From positions 186,001-250,000 of the forward strand of contig CANLSM010000002.1 of NCBI GenBank assembly GCA_947493745.1: a stretch of 64,000 nucleotides of DNA, written 5' to 3'. The position numbers and the translations under genes were made by a program. This DNA is from an uncultured Paracoccaceae bacterium (lineage in GTDB: Bacteria > Pseudomonadota > Alphaproteobacteria > Rhodobacterales > Rhodobacteraceae). This document shows positions 45,439-53,478 of the stretch, one piece after another. Within the stretch, counting starts at the first letter, position 1, and each line of letters opens with the position of its first letter. The notes under the pieces are model-generated. The model was not told the DNA's origin, ran no database searches, and was given only the letters and a program-made list of their open reading frames with translations.

Positions 45439-48018
45439 ATGCGCACAGATCAGGCCAAGACGATTCGTCTCAGTGAGTATCGCCCGCCTGCCTATCTGGT
45501 GGATCGCACGGAGTTGACCTTCCGCCTTTCGCCGTCTGCGACGCGTGTCAGTGCGCAGCTGCATATGCGACCCAACCCCGATGCGGTGCCGGGTCAGCCC
45601 CTGATGCTCGACGGGGAAGCCATGAAGCTGATCGGAGCCGCGATCGATGGTGACCCGCTTCAGCCTTCGATCCTGAAGATCACCGATGAGGGGTTGAGCC
45701 TGGCCGCGGAATTCGTACCCGATGGACCATTCATCTGGTCCTGCGAGACCGAGATCGACCCAAGCGCCAACACCGCCCTTGAAGGGCTCTACATGTCGCG
45801 TGGCATGTACTGCACCCAATGCGAGGCCGAGGGCTTTCGCAAGATCACCTTCTATCCCGACAGGCCGGATGTGATGTCCGTCTTCACTGTGCGGATCGAA
45901 GGCGATCTGCCGGTGATGCTGTCAAATGGCAACCTGACGACACTGGGTGATGGCTGGGTCGAATGGCATGATCCATGGCCGAAGCCCGCCTATCTCTTTG
46001 CGCTTGTCGCAGGAGACCTTGTGAGCGTCGATGACAGCTTCACAACGGCCTCCGGGCGCGAGGTAACGCTGAAGATCTATGTCCGTGACGGAGATCAGGA
46101 CAAATGCGACTACGCCATGGATGCGCTCAAGCGCTCGATGCGCTGGGACGAGACCGAGTATGGCCGCGAATATGACCTCGACCTCTTCATGATCGTCGCC
46201 GTCGATGACTTCAACATGGGCGCGATGGAGAACAAGGGGCTGAACATCTTCAACTCCAAATACGTGCTGGCGAGCCCCGAGACCGCGACCGACCGCGATT
46301 ACGAACTGATCGAGGGCATCATCGCGCATGAGTATTTCCACAACTGGACCGGTAACCGGATCACCTGCCGCGACTGGTTCCAGCTCTGCCTGAAGGAGGG
46401 GCTGACGGTCTTTCGGGACCAGCAGTTCTCGGGCGACCAGCGTTCCCATGCGGTCAAGCGCATCGATGATGTACTGATGCTGCGCGGACGCCAGTTCCGC
46501 GAGGATGCAGGGCCGCTCGCGCATCCCGTTCGTCCCGAAGAATATATCGAGATCAACAACTTCTACACCGCCACTGTCTACGAGAAGGGCGCCGAAGTGA
46601 TTGGAATGCTGCGCCTTCTGGTGGGGGCGGACGCCTATTCGAAGGCGCTCGATCTCTATTTTGAACGCCATGACGGTCAGGCCTGTACGATCGAGGATTG
46701 GTTGCAGGTCTTCGAGGATGCCACGGCGCGCGATCTTTCCCAGTTCAAGCGCTGGTACTCACAGGCTGGCACGCCCCGGGTTCGTGCAACCGGGGACTGG
46801 ACGGACGGGACCTATACGCTGACGCTGTCCCAAAGCACCGTCCCGACGCCCGGGCAGCCCGACAAGCAGGACCTTGTGATCCCGGTTGCCATCGGTCTGC
46901 TCGCCCAGGACGGATCCGAGATGCGACCGACGGAGGTGCTCGAACTCACGCAGGCTGAACAGAGTTTCCGTTTTGAGGGGTTGCCGGGCCGCCCGGTTCT
47001 GTCGCTTCTGCGTGGTTTCTCGGCTCCCGTGATCCTGGAGCGCGATGTCACGAATGCCGAGCGTGCCTTCCTGCTTGCCCATGATACCGACCCGTTCAAC
47101 AAGTGGGAGGCCGGACGCGCCTATATGCTGGATCTGCTGACCCGCAGTGTGCTGGGCGAAGATGTCGATGATCCCGCGTTTCTTGCAGCGGTTGTCGCAA
47201 TGGCAAGGGATGACGCACTTGATCCCGCGACACGGGCCCTGCTGCTGAGCCTGCCGACAGACGAGGCCGTCGGCACGGAGCTCTTTCAGGCAGGCCACCG
47301 GCTTGACCCGGACGCCATCCATGAGGCGCGGTGGTCGCTTGACCGCAAAGTGGCTGAGGCTTTGGGGGATGATCTCTACCGCCTGTTCGAGACGATGGCG
47401 GTACCCGGACCCTACATGCCCGATGCAGCGGCGGCGGGTCGGCGTGCGCTCAGGGGGCGGATGCTGTCACTGATATCGAAGCTGGAGGAAGGGCGAGAGA
47501 CCGCCAAGGCGCTCTTTAGCGCGGCCGATAACATGACCGAGCAAATGGCTGCCCTGTCTCAGCTTGTCGGTGTTCAGGCCGGGCGGCAGGAGGTCGCGGA
47601 TTTCTACGATCAGTGGAAAACCGACCGGCTGGTAATCGACAAATGGTTCTCGGTACAGGCCATGAGGGCACCGGGTGCGACGGCGCCGGAGGATGTGGCG
47701 GCGCTGACCGAACATCCCGATTTCGACTGGAAGAACCCCAACCGGTTCCGCGCCCTTCTGGGGGCCTTCGCGGTTGGCAACATGGCCGGTTTTCATCACG
47801 CCGATGGCACCGGATACAAACTGCTTGCAGACTGGCTGATCCGCCTCGACCCGCTCAACCCGCAGACCACGGCGCGGCTCGCAGGCGCGTTCGAGACCTG
47901 GCGCCGTTTTGACGAGCCCCGCCAGGCTCTTATGCTGACCCAGTTGCAAAGGATCGCGGATACGCCGGAGCTCTCGAAGGACACCTCCGAGATCGTCGGG
48001 CGCATTCTGGATGCATAG
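45439..48018 (+). CDS. pepN: Aminopeptidase N
   Basis: Zinc metallopeptidase of family M1 (859 residues) removing N-terminal residues from peptides in the cytoplasm. The exopeptidase motif GAMEN is at residues 261-265 and zinc motif HEYFH at 297-301, with the third ligand Glu about 19 residues later in L-K-E-G-L-T-V. The length and C-terminal helical domain (DUF3458-type) match the E. coli PepN branch. GAGGGAGGC precedes the ATG at 45439. Confidence 0.95.
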   Translation: MRTDQAKTIRLSEYRPPAYLVDRTELTFRLSPSATRVSAQLHMRPNPDAVPGQPLMLDGEAMKLIGAAIDGDPLQPSILKITDEGLSLAAEFVPDGPFIWSCETEIDPSANTALEGLYMSRGMYCTQCEAEGFRKITFYPDRPDVMSVFTVRIEGDLPVMLSNGNLTTLGDGWVEWHDPWPKPAYLFALVAGDLVSVDDSFTTASGREVTLKIYVRDGDQDKCDYAMDALKRSMRWDETEYGREYDLDLFMIVAVDDFNMGAMENKGLNIFNSKYVLASPETATDRDYELIEGIIAHEYFHNWTGNRITCRDWFQLCLKEGLTVFRDQQFSGDQRSHAVKRIDDVLMLRGRQFREDAGPLAHPVRPEEYIEINNFYTATVYEKGAEVIGMLRLLVGADAYSKALDLYFERHDGQACTIEDWLQVFEDATARDLSQFKRWYSQAGTPRVRATGDWTDGTYTLTLSQSTVPTPGQPDKQDLVIPVAIGLLAQDGSEMRPTEVLELTQAEQSFRFEGLPGRPVLSLLRGFSAPVILERDVTNAERAFLLAHDTDPFNKWEAGRAYMLDLLTRSVLGEDVDDPAFLAAVVAMARDDALDPATRALLLSLPTDEAVGTELFQAGHRLDPDAIHEARWSLDRKVAEALGDDLYRLFETMAVPGPYMPDAAAAGRRALRGRMLSLISKLEEGRETAKALFSAADNMTEQMAALSQLVGVQAGRQEVADFYDQWKTDRLVIDKWFSVQAMRAPGATAPEDVAALTEHPDFDWKNPNRFRALLGAFAVGNMAGFHHADGTGYKLLADWLIRLDPLNPQTTARLAGAFETWRRFDEPRQALMLTQLQRIADTPELSKDTSEIVGRILDA

Positions 48019-48050
48019 CCGCAAAATGCTGATGCTGGCGCACTAAGCAC

Positions 48051-48079
48051 TTGCAAAGCACAAGGTCGAGGTCTAAACC
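48051..48079 (+). promoter_or_regulatory. Candidate promoter of tRNA-Arg
   Basis: TTGCAA (48051-48056) and TAAACC (48074-48079) are separated by 17 bases and end ten bases before the tRNA. Each matches the sigma-70 consensus only partly, so the call rests mainly on spacing and position. Confidence 0.4.
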
Positions 48080-48089
48080 CACGCCTCAC

Positions 48090-48166
48090 GGACCGATAGC
48101 TCAGCTGGATAGAGTACCTGACTACGAATCAGGGGGTCGGGGGTTCGAATCCTCCTCGGTCCGCCA
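48090..48166 (+). tRNA. tRNA-Arg (ACG anticodon)
   Basis: A 77-base cloverleaf with encoded CCA. The acceptor stem GGACCGA/TCGGTCC is perfect, discriminator G. Anticodon stem CCTGA/TCAGG encloses loop CTACGAA with anticodon ACG at 48124-48126 (read as ICG after deamination, for CGU/CGC/CGA). The T-arm contains GTTCGAATC. It lies between pepN and an accessory-looking region, so its 3' end is a plausible integration target. Confidence 0.96.
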
Positions 48167-48480
48167 ATGACCCAATTGTCGAACGTCAGATGACTTTGAC
48201 CTTTGCGTCATAAACTGACCTGATCTCGTATCCCGCCGTTTGTGGGCTTGTTGCGTTGATCTGACTTCCGTTTCCGAAAATCAGGGCTGATTTGAAGGTC
48301 AGACGGCGAAGCCGCCTGCTCTTGCAAATCTGCCACGTGGCGAACGCGGGAGGGCCGCGCCCTCACCCTTTTTTTGTGGTTCGACTCTATGAACGGCCCA
48401 AAGCCGACCTTGGTCAAGTTGACCAGATGCTGCAGCCGGAGCGTGGTTTGCCGCCATTCGATGCAGCCTAGAGGAGCGAA
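48167..48480. other. Gene-free stretch downstream of tRNA-Arg
   Basis: About 310 bases without a supportable gene. It contains a strong intrinsic terminator (48350-48375) with no gene in front of it, and an ATGAC/GTCAT repeat near 48189-48212. A small RNA or the 3' remnant of a lost gene would explain the terminator. Confidence 0.4.
48350..48375 (+). terminator. Orphan intrinsic terminator
   Basis: Perfect 6-bp stem GAGGGC / GCCCTC with a three-base loop, followed by ACCC and seven T residues (48369-48375). The plus-strand orientation is unambiguous from the T run. The nearest upstream plus-strand transcript is the tRNA, 184 bases away. Confidence 0.75.
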
Positions 48481-48720
48481 CTAGTACTCGTCGTCAAAAT
48501 CCATATCTGGTTCTTGATCTGGCTCATCTTCATCAAAATCCAGCAAATCAATATCAAAGTCGTCTAGAAAATCTTGGCGGAGAATTCTCGCTCTAGTGTT
48601 CTCAGCCCTGCGAAGTCGAAGTTCCGACCCAATAGAGGCAAAGCCTCGCTCAGGCGGAGGGGGTGAGGGGGAGGCGGGACTAAGCGGGCCCAGACCTACT
48701 TCAAATCCATGGCCGCTTTT

Positions 48721-49182
48721 TCAGATGAGCCGAATCTGCTGCGAAGCATGCTCAACTTCTTTGATCTTGCCAATGACCCGGCGCATGTAGTCCAGAAACG
48801 CTTGCGACTCGTCTTCGGAAAGATCAGCCAGCACTTCCTCGTTGATTTGCATTGCTGTCTGATAAGCGGAATCACGGATCGAACGCCCTTGGTCGGTAAG
48901 ATGGATCGTACGGGCCCGTGCATCTGCAGGGTGTTCTTTGCGGGTGATGAGACCATCCCGCTCCATCCTTGTCAGGGTGTTCGCAAGTGTGGCTTGCTCG
49001 ATATCGAGCATCGCCAGAAGTTCCTTCTGAGTGAGACCGTCCTTCTCCCATAGGGCCAGAAGCGCAGGAAACTGTCCGGGGACGATACCAAGGGGTGCGA
49101 TGCGCTTGCGAAGCACCTCGACGAGTAAGCGGGCCATATTGTTCACGAGGTATCCCGCAGAGTTCATACGATCAAATTCCAT
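48721..49182 (-). CDS. MarR-family transcriptional regulator
   Basis: A protein of 153 residues with the MarR winged helix (PGQFPALLALWEKDGLTQKELLAMLDIEQATLANTLTRMERDGLITRKEHPADARAR region, about residues 36-90) and dimerising end helices. It is divergent from the EF-hand/cytochrome b561 operon, and the shared region contains two ATAGC-GCTAT palindromes overlapping the promoter. It is very probably the repressor of that operon and of itself. There is no cysteine in the sequence, so thiol-based sensing is unlikely; a small-molecule ligand is presumed. Confidence 0.9.
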   Translation of the reverse strand: MEFDRMNSAGYLVNNMARLLVEVLRKRIAPLGIVPGQFPALLALWEKDGLTQKELLAMLDIEQATLANTLTRMERDGLITRKEHPADARARTIHLTDQGRSIRDSAYQTAMQINEEVLADLSEDESQAFLDYMRRVIGKIKEVEHASQQIRLI

Positions 49183-49197
49183 GGTTCCAACTTAACA

Positions 49198-49235
49198 TTG
49201 CATAGCTAGCTATGTAATAGTATATAGCTTGCTAT
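49198..49235. promoter_or_regulatory. Promoter and double palindromic operator between marR and the EF-hand operon
   Basis: Plus-strand promoter: TTGCAT (49198-49203), 17-base spacer, TATATA (49221-49226). A perfect 14-bp palindrome CATAGCTAGCTATG (49201-49214) overlaps the -35 and spacer, and a second near-palindrome ATAGCTTGCTAT (49224-49235) overlaps the -10. Centres are 22 bases apart. A minus-strand promoter for marR (TTGAAT 49239-49234, TACATA 49216-49211) is also possible. Binding of the adjacent MarR protein would block both directions. Confidence 0.72.
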
Positions 49236-49262
49236 TCAATACGAATCAGAAGGGATACAGAG

Positions 49263-49748
49263 ATGAGAATTCTGACCGCAACTTGCGCACTGCTTCTGGC
49301 TCTCCCGAGCGCTGGACTGGCTCAATCAGACGAGGCGACACCCGGTCGCGATTTGGCCGAATTGATCTTCGGGTCTATCGAGGACAACCCAAACGGCGCA
49401 GCCGATATGGGTGAGTTCGTCAATTTCGGTCAGGACATCTTCGTGTCCATGGACTCCGACAAAAGCGGATCAATTGATCCGGGCGAGTTCACGGATTGGG
49501 ACTTCGGTTTCAACTTCATCGCCGAGGATGAGGGCCAAGACCGTGCCTATCAAACCGCGCAGAAAATCCTCTTTGCGATCTGGGATCACGATGGAGACGG
49601 CGAGATCGCGCGGCAAGAGTATCACAAGTCGATGGTTTGGGATTTCCGCCGTGCTGACACAGATGACGACGCATTCCTGACGCGCGAAGAGTTTCTCAGC
49701 GGCTATGTAGTCAACCTCGCCTACCGCGCCGCCATCACCGGCCTGTAA
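49263..49748 (+). CDS. Secreted EF-hand calcium-binding protein
   Basis: A 161-residue protein with a signal peptide (ILTATCALLLALPSAGLAQ) and three EF-hand loops: 64-75 (D-S-D-K-S-G-S-I-D-P-G-E), 108-119 (D-H-D-G-D-G-E-I-A-R-Q-E) and 132-143 (D-T-D-D-D-A-F-L-T-R-E-E). It is likely periplasmic and calcium-binding. It is first in the MarR-controlled operon, followed by cytochrome b561. The role of calcium in this operon is unknown. Confidence 0.88.
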   Translation: MRILTATCALLLALPSAGLAQSDEATPGRDLAELIFGSIEDNPNGAADMGEFVNFGQDIFVSMDSDKSGSIDPGEFTDWDFGFNFIAEDEGQDRAYQTAQKILFAIWDHDGDGEIARQEYHKSMVWDFRRADTDDDAFLTREEFLSGYVVNLAYRAAITGL

Positions 49749-49780
49749 GCCCGGTCTGTAGGAACCAGGAGGCAGGTCTC

Positions 49781-50332
49781 ATGAAAAGCACCCCAACCCA
49801 ATTTGGATCGGTTGCCGTTACCATTCATTGGCTGAGCGCCATTTTCATTCTGGTGATGTTAGGCTCCGGCTTCAGAGCCGCATCAATGGCTGACAGCGCT
49901 GCCAAAGAAGCGATCCTGATGTTTCATGCTCCGCTGGGCATCGTCATCTTGGTCCTGACGCTGCTGCGCCTGTTCTGGTGGTGGCGCGTCGACCAGAAGC
50001 CGCGCCCCGTGGATGGCGACCCAGCTTGGCAGACGTACACTGCAAAGGCGATCCATGTGCTGTTCTACGTTGTCATTCTGGGGATGGCCGCAAGCGGCAT
50101 CGGCATGCTCGCACTATCGGGTGCGGGCGGCGTTTTGTTTGGCGCAAGTCCGGAGCCTTTGCCGAACTTTAGTGAGTTCCTGCCACGCGTGCCACATGGT
50201 CTCGGTGCGAGGCTCATGTTGGCGCTGTTCGCGCTACATTCGGGGGCTGCACTCTACCACCATTTCATCAAACGGGACGGGCTGATCTGGCGGATGTGGT
50301 TCAGCTCAAGGAGCAAGGGAGCCGGATCATGA
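49781..50332 (+). CDS. Cytochrome b561 family di-heme membrane protein
   Basis: A four-helix inner-membrane protein of 183 residues. Candidate heme ligands are His16, His49, His92 and His153/His160, the pattern of bacterial b561 proteins that transfer electrons between quinol and periplasmic or cytoplasmic partners. AGGAGG lies before the ATG. Its stop overlaps the next gene by ATGA. In this operon it suggests an electron-transfer chain at the membrane. Confidence 0.88.
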   Translation: MKSTPTQFGSVAVTIHWLSAIFILVMLGSGFRAASMADSAAKEAILMFHAPLGIVILVLTLLRLFWWWRVDQKPRPVDGDPAWQTYTAKAIHVLFYVVILGMAASGIGMLALSGAGGVLFGASPEPLPNFSEFLPRVPHGLGARLMLALFALHSGAALYHHFIKRDGLIWRMWFSSRSKGAGS

Positions 50333-50775
50333 TCAAAACAGCGTTCAACATACTCGCCATCTGTGGGGCGGCAGGGTTCGCGGGCGTCATGCTCAGTATC
50401 GGCGTGACGCTGGGTGGATACTGGCGCAGCCTTCCGACCCAAGACTTCCTCGATTGGTTCGCGGCCAACAATCAGTTCGTCTCCCGATCAATCCCTCTGA
50501 TCTTCATGCCGACCCTCATCGGTCTCATTGGATCGGTCTGGTTGTCCTGGGGCAGCCCGGATTTGAAGTATTGGCTGCTGAGCACGCTTTGCATTGTGGT
50601 CGTCGCGATCCTGACCTTCGCATTCTTCGTCCCGACCAACACAGCGTTTGCGAGCGGAACCATGGACGAAGTGACGGGCGCGGCCAAGCTGAACCAATGG
50701 CTCACGATCCACTATTTCCGCATCGGGTTTGGTATGGCGGCCGCGGTCTTCGGCTGCATCGCAATCAAGGCCTGA
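50329..50775 (+). CDS. Four-helix membrane protein, DUF1772-like
   Basis: A protein of 148 residues with four hydrophobic helices and the mid-sequence FFVPTNTAFA ... LNQWLTIHYFR, a layout typical of DUF1772/anthrone-oxygenase-like membrane proteins (a conserved Asn/Thr region and W ... H-Y-x-R). Start ATG 50329 overlaps the cytochrome b561 stop (ATGA). The biochemical role is unknown; association with the b-type cytochrome suggests redox or quinone-related work (inference). Confidence 0.7.
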   Translation: MIKTAFNILAICGAAGFAGVMLSIGVTLGGYWRSLPTQDFLDWFAANNQFVSRSIPLIFMPTLIGLIGSVWLSWGSPDLKYWLLSTLCIVVVAILTFAFFVPTNTAFASGTMDEVTGAAKLNQWLTIHYFRIGFGMAAAVFGCIAIKA

Positions 50776-50847
50776 AGCACCGCCCATCCACCACTCGCAG
50801 GAGGCAACACCCGAAATCGGAGCTGCCACGCAGAAGAGGACAAACCC

Positions 50848-51332
50848 ATGAAAACCCGCATTCACGCCATTGCTGGAGCTGTCGGTCTGCTCATGATCTT
50901 CACGTCTGGACCTCAACCGTCATCTCAGAGATTTTCGGATCATATGACACCATTGCTGCTGTGAAGGGATGGATCCTCTACGGAATGTTCATCTTGATCC
51001 CTGCGATGGCGATTGTTGGAGGCTCCGGCATGTCGCTGGGAACAAGCCTATCTGAGAAGCTTGTCTCCACCAAGAAAAAGCGAATGCCAATCATCGCAAC
51101 CAACCCGGGATTCCAAATAGTTGCCACCATGTCGGACATCGAAAACAGCAATGGCTGGGAGGGTGAAACAGGGCGCATTGATGCAAAGATGCTGAGGCGA
51201 CATCTGTCCGATCTGACGCAACCGGTCTACTATTGCGTTGGTTCAGGCGGGTTCGTTTCAGCAATGACCGAAAAACTGTTTTCTACAGGTGTCGAGAAGA
51301 GCCGCATTCTGTCAGAGCAGTTTGGCGGATAG
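50848..51332 (+). pseudogene. Frameshifted chimeric gene: membrane protein 5' part fused to flavin-reductase 3' part
   Basis: The ATG at 50848 has AGAAGAGGA upstream and opens MKTRIHAIAGAVGLLMIFT; near 50905 one base appears missing, and reading continues in the next frame as STVISEIFGSYDTI...AMAIVGGSGMSLG, two helices of a small membrane protein. After KKKRMPIIAT (about 51105) the sequence switches to FQIVATMSDIE ... PVYYCVGSGGFVSAMTEKL ... SRILSEQF, which reads as the C-terminal NAD(P)-binding end of a ferredoxin-reductase-type flavoprotein. The deduced event is an internal deletion joining two operon genes, plus a frameshift. The product is probably non-functional. Confidence 0.75.
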
Positions 51333-51479
51333 TAAGAACCGACAACGCAAAGCCGCATTGCGAACGTTGATGCCCTGCGCAGCGTCAGTCATTTTGAGCT
51401 GATTGCGTTGAAGAACTCTGTTTGTTTGGGGGGCTGGTCGCCGATTCAATTTCTGTATTGATACGGGAGATTGATTGCG

Positions 51480-51760
51480 ATGATGGGACCAAGGCAGGAA
51501 GCGCAAGCGGCCTTGTTCTATGAGTTTTCGCTGGAGAATCACATCCCGCGGGATCACTTACTTCGTGCGATTGATCGGTTTGTTGATCTAGGCGGTATCC
51601 ACTGACATCTGGCGGGTTTTATAGTCGCACAGGCCGCCTGTCGATTGATCCAGAACTGATGATCCGGATGCTCTTGGTGGGCTATTGCATGGGCATCCGT
51701 TCGGAACTTCGTTTAACTGCCGATACGTGGTCTGCTCATGAGTGGTTCTGACCGGCACAT
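51480..51760 (+). pseudogene. Transposase remnant (IS5/IS1182-like N-terminal fragment)
   Basis: From the ATG at 51480 the reading MMGPRQEAQAALFYEF, continuing SLENHIPRDHLLRAIDRFVDLGGI, is followed by a stop, then, after a frameshift, by FYSRTGRLSIDPELMIRMLLVGYCMGIRSE. This is the N-terminal part of a DDE transposase of the IS5/IS1182 kind. The catalytic domain is absent. The remnant sits directly downstream of the chimeric pseudogene, so the element may have caused that deletion. No clear terminal repeats could be defined in 51333-51835. Confidence 0.8.
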
Positions 51761-51835
51761 TCGACAATGACTGCCCAATCTTCTCAACGTCCGATCTACC
51801 GGCGAAAACTGATGGGGTTGGTCAGCTTGTCGCCA

Positions 51836-52930
51836 CTATGATCGGTTTGCTGCTCGGTATTCGCTGAGATGCCGCCGAACGATATTGAACCATTCGCCGT
51901 TGGATTTCATCTTGCGCAAACTGCCGTTCAAGGCTGCCAAGTAAGGCTCGGCGTTGGCATTGGTGTTCGAGATTACGGCGTGGATTGTCAGCACTTGGCT
52001 CAAAGGTTCGTTGTAGAAAACCTTGTCTGTCAGGCCTTCGGACGCGATAACGCCTTCGGCGGTATCGGCGGCAAGGGCCACTACGTCATACCGGCCCTCG
52101 GCCAATCCAACAAAACACTCTTGCGGAGTGTCAGCGCGTACCATGGTCACGTTTGGTTCGACCAATCCATGCTCCTCGATCATGAAGGTTGAATAACCCG
52201 CAGGACGACAGACCGTCTTTCCAAACATATCACCACAGGTGGTTGGAGATGCCTCCCCCGCACGTGTGTAATAGCCGAAGATCTGCTCGAAGAGTGTGTC
52301 CGACCACATCAGGTTATTGCAACGGAACTTACTGTCATCGCTGAGCCGATCCACAATGTCACAATTTGGACGGAACCACGCCAGTGAAAAGTCGTAGCGA
52401 TGATCAGAGATCAGAGGTGTCAGATGCGCGCCCCAATCGTTTATAAAGTCAATGCGGTATTCTGGGCTGCCCTCGGCACTTGCTAAGGCGACGTTTGCAA
52501 TCTCGGTGATCATGCCGCCTTGCTCGCGGTGTTCGTCGAGGAATGGCGCCCAGTTGCTGCCAACCACCACACGGATCATGTCCGGCTCAGGGGCAGGCAA
52601 GCTCTCGGTGGTCTCAACTTCGGTGATTGCTGCAAGATTGGCTGTTGATTCGACCAACTTTTCGTCCAAGCATGGAATCTGCAGTTCTAAGCCAACGTTG
52701 ATCAATCCTGGATTTGAACCAATTGCCGCGGAATTGGCACTGTAGATGATCTGAAAATCTCCAGCCGATCCATAGACATCTCTTGCAATCTGGGACAGCG
52801 AGTCGCCCGAGCGTACTGAATAGATGGAACCACATTGCAGGGTGTCTGCTTGTGCATTTGCCGTCGATCCAGTCAGCCCGAACGCAAAGATGGCACAGGC
52901 GGAGGCTATTTTAGGAGCTGTGAAGTTCAT
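51836..52930 (-). CDS. LysM plus type-3 solute-binding-domain protein, periplasmic
   Basis: A 364-residue protein with a signal peptide (about 1-27), a LysM peptidoglycan-binding domain (about 36-86: YSVRSGDSLSQIARDVYG ... INVGLELQIP), a linker rich in Glu/Pro/Thr, and an SBP_bac_3 domain (about 118-355: IRVVVGSNWAPFLDE ... YDFSLAWFRPNCD ... GRYDVVALAADTAEGVIA). Cysteines are frequent and may be paired. GGAG lies eight bases before ATG 52930. Tethering a solute-binding fold to the cell wall suggests sensing rather than ABC transport; no transporter subunits are adjacent. Confidence 0.8.
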   Translation of the reverse strand: MNFTAPKIASACAIFAFGLTGSTANAQADTLQCGSIYSVRSGDSLSQIARDVYGSAGDFQIIYSANSAAIGSNPGLINVGLELQIPCLDEKLVESTANLAAITEVETTESLPAPEPDMIRVVVGSNWAPFLDEHREQGGMITEIANVALASAEGSPEYRIDFINDWGAHLTPLISDHRYDFSLAWFRPNCDIVDRLSDDSKFRCNNLMWSDTLFEQIFGYYTRAGEASPTTCGDMFGKTVCRPAGYSTFMIEEHGLVEPNVTMVRADTPQECFVGLAEGRYDVVALAADTAEGVIASEGLTDKVFYNEPLSQVLTIHAVISNTNANAEPYLAALNGSLRKMKSNGEWFNIVRRHLSEYRAANRS

Positions 52931-53013
52931 CAAAGTGTCTCCGATGTAGAGGGCGTAAGCGGAACCAGGATCGTGCTGTCATTGGATGTTGCAACGTCTA
53001 CTCGCATTTTGGC

Positions 53014-53478
53014 TCAATCCGATGTCAAGTTGAGGTTGGTGTCCTGGGGGGCGGCTTCTGAGGCGGCAAGCAATTCTGGTGGGCAGGCAGCCCCTAAGCA
53101 TTCGAGCCCATCCCTTTCCACGCTGACGACACCAAAGGACTCCTCAATGGTGATGAGCGCGTCGTCAAAATCCAGGATGGTTCCATGCAACGAAACCAGA
53201 CCGTCAGCGGACCGAAGTTCCACCTCTTGCGTCAGGGAATCAGTCTCCTGCTGGGTTTCGTTGCCATTCAACCTTGCAGTGATGTCGCCTATAACTTTTT
53301 GCGAAAGCTGTTTGTTCTTGTTCGCAAGCGCTTCTGCCAGAAGGGCTTGCGAGACGGTATTCTTGCTACCAGCAGCTGTTTGTGCCTCGATGGGAGCGGC
53401 CAGAAACAGGATGACAACAAGTGTAATGCCAACCCCAAAAGTGGCACCAGCCATTAGCCTGGTATTGGACCTATTCAC
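53014..53478 (-). CDS. Small envelope protein with a C-x4-C-P beta domain
   Basis: A 154-residue protein: N-terminal signal-anchor (GATFGVGITLVVILFLAAPIEAQ), a helical, Gln/Lys-rich segment, then a compact domain VELRSADGLVSLHGTILDF ... FGVVSVERDGLECLGAACPPE. That domain resembles the N-terminal domain found before substrate-binding or OmpA domains in some Rhodobacterales envelope proteins (pattern recognition only). It is GTG-initiated, and ATG 53454 is an alternative. It lies 83 bases upstream of the LysM-SBP gene on the same strand and probably works with it. Confidence 0.62.
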   Translation of the reverse strand: MNRSNTRLMAGATFGVGITLVVILFLAAPIEAQTAAGSKNTVSQALLAEALANKNKQLSQKVIGDITARLNGNETQQETDSLTQEVELRSADGLVSLHGTILDFDDALITIEESFGVVSVERDGLECLGAACPPELLAASEAAPQDTNLNLTSD

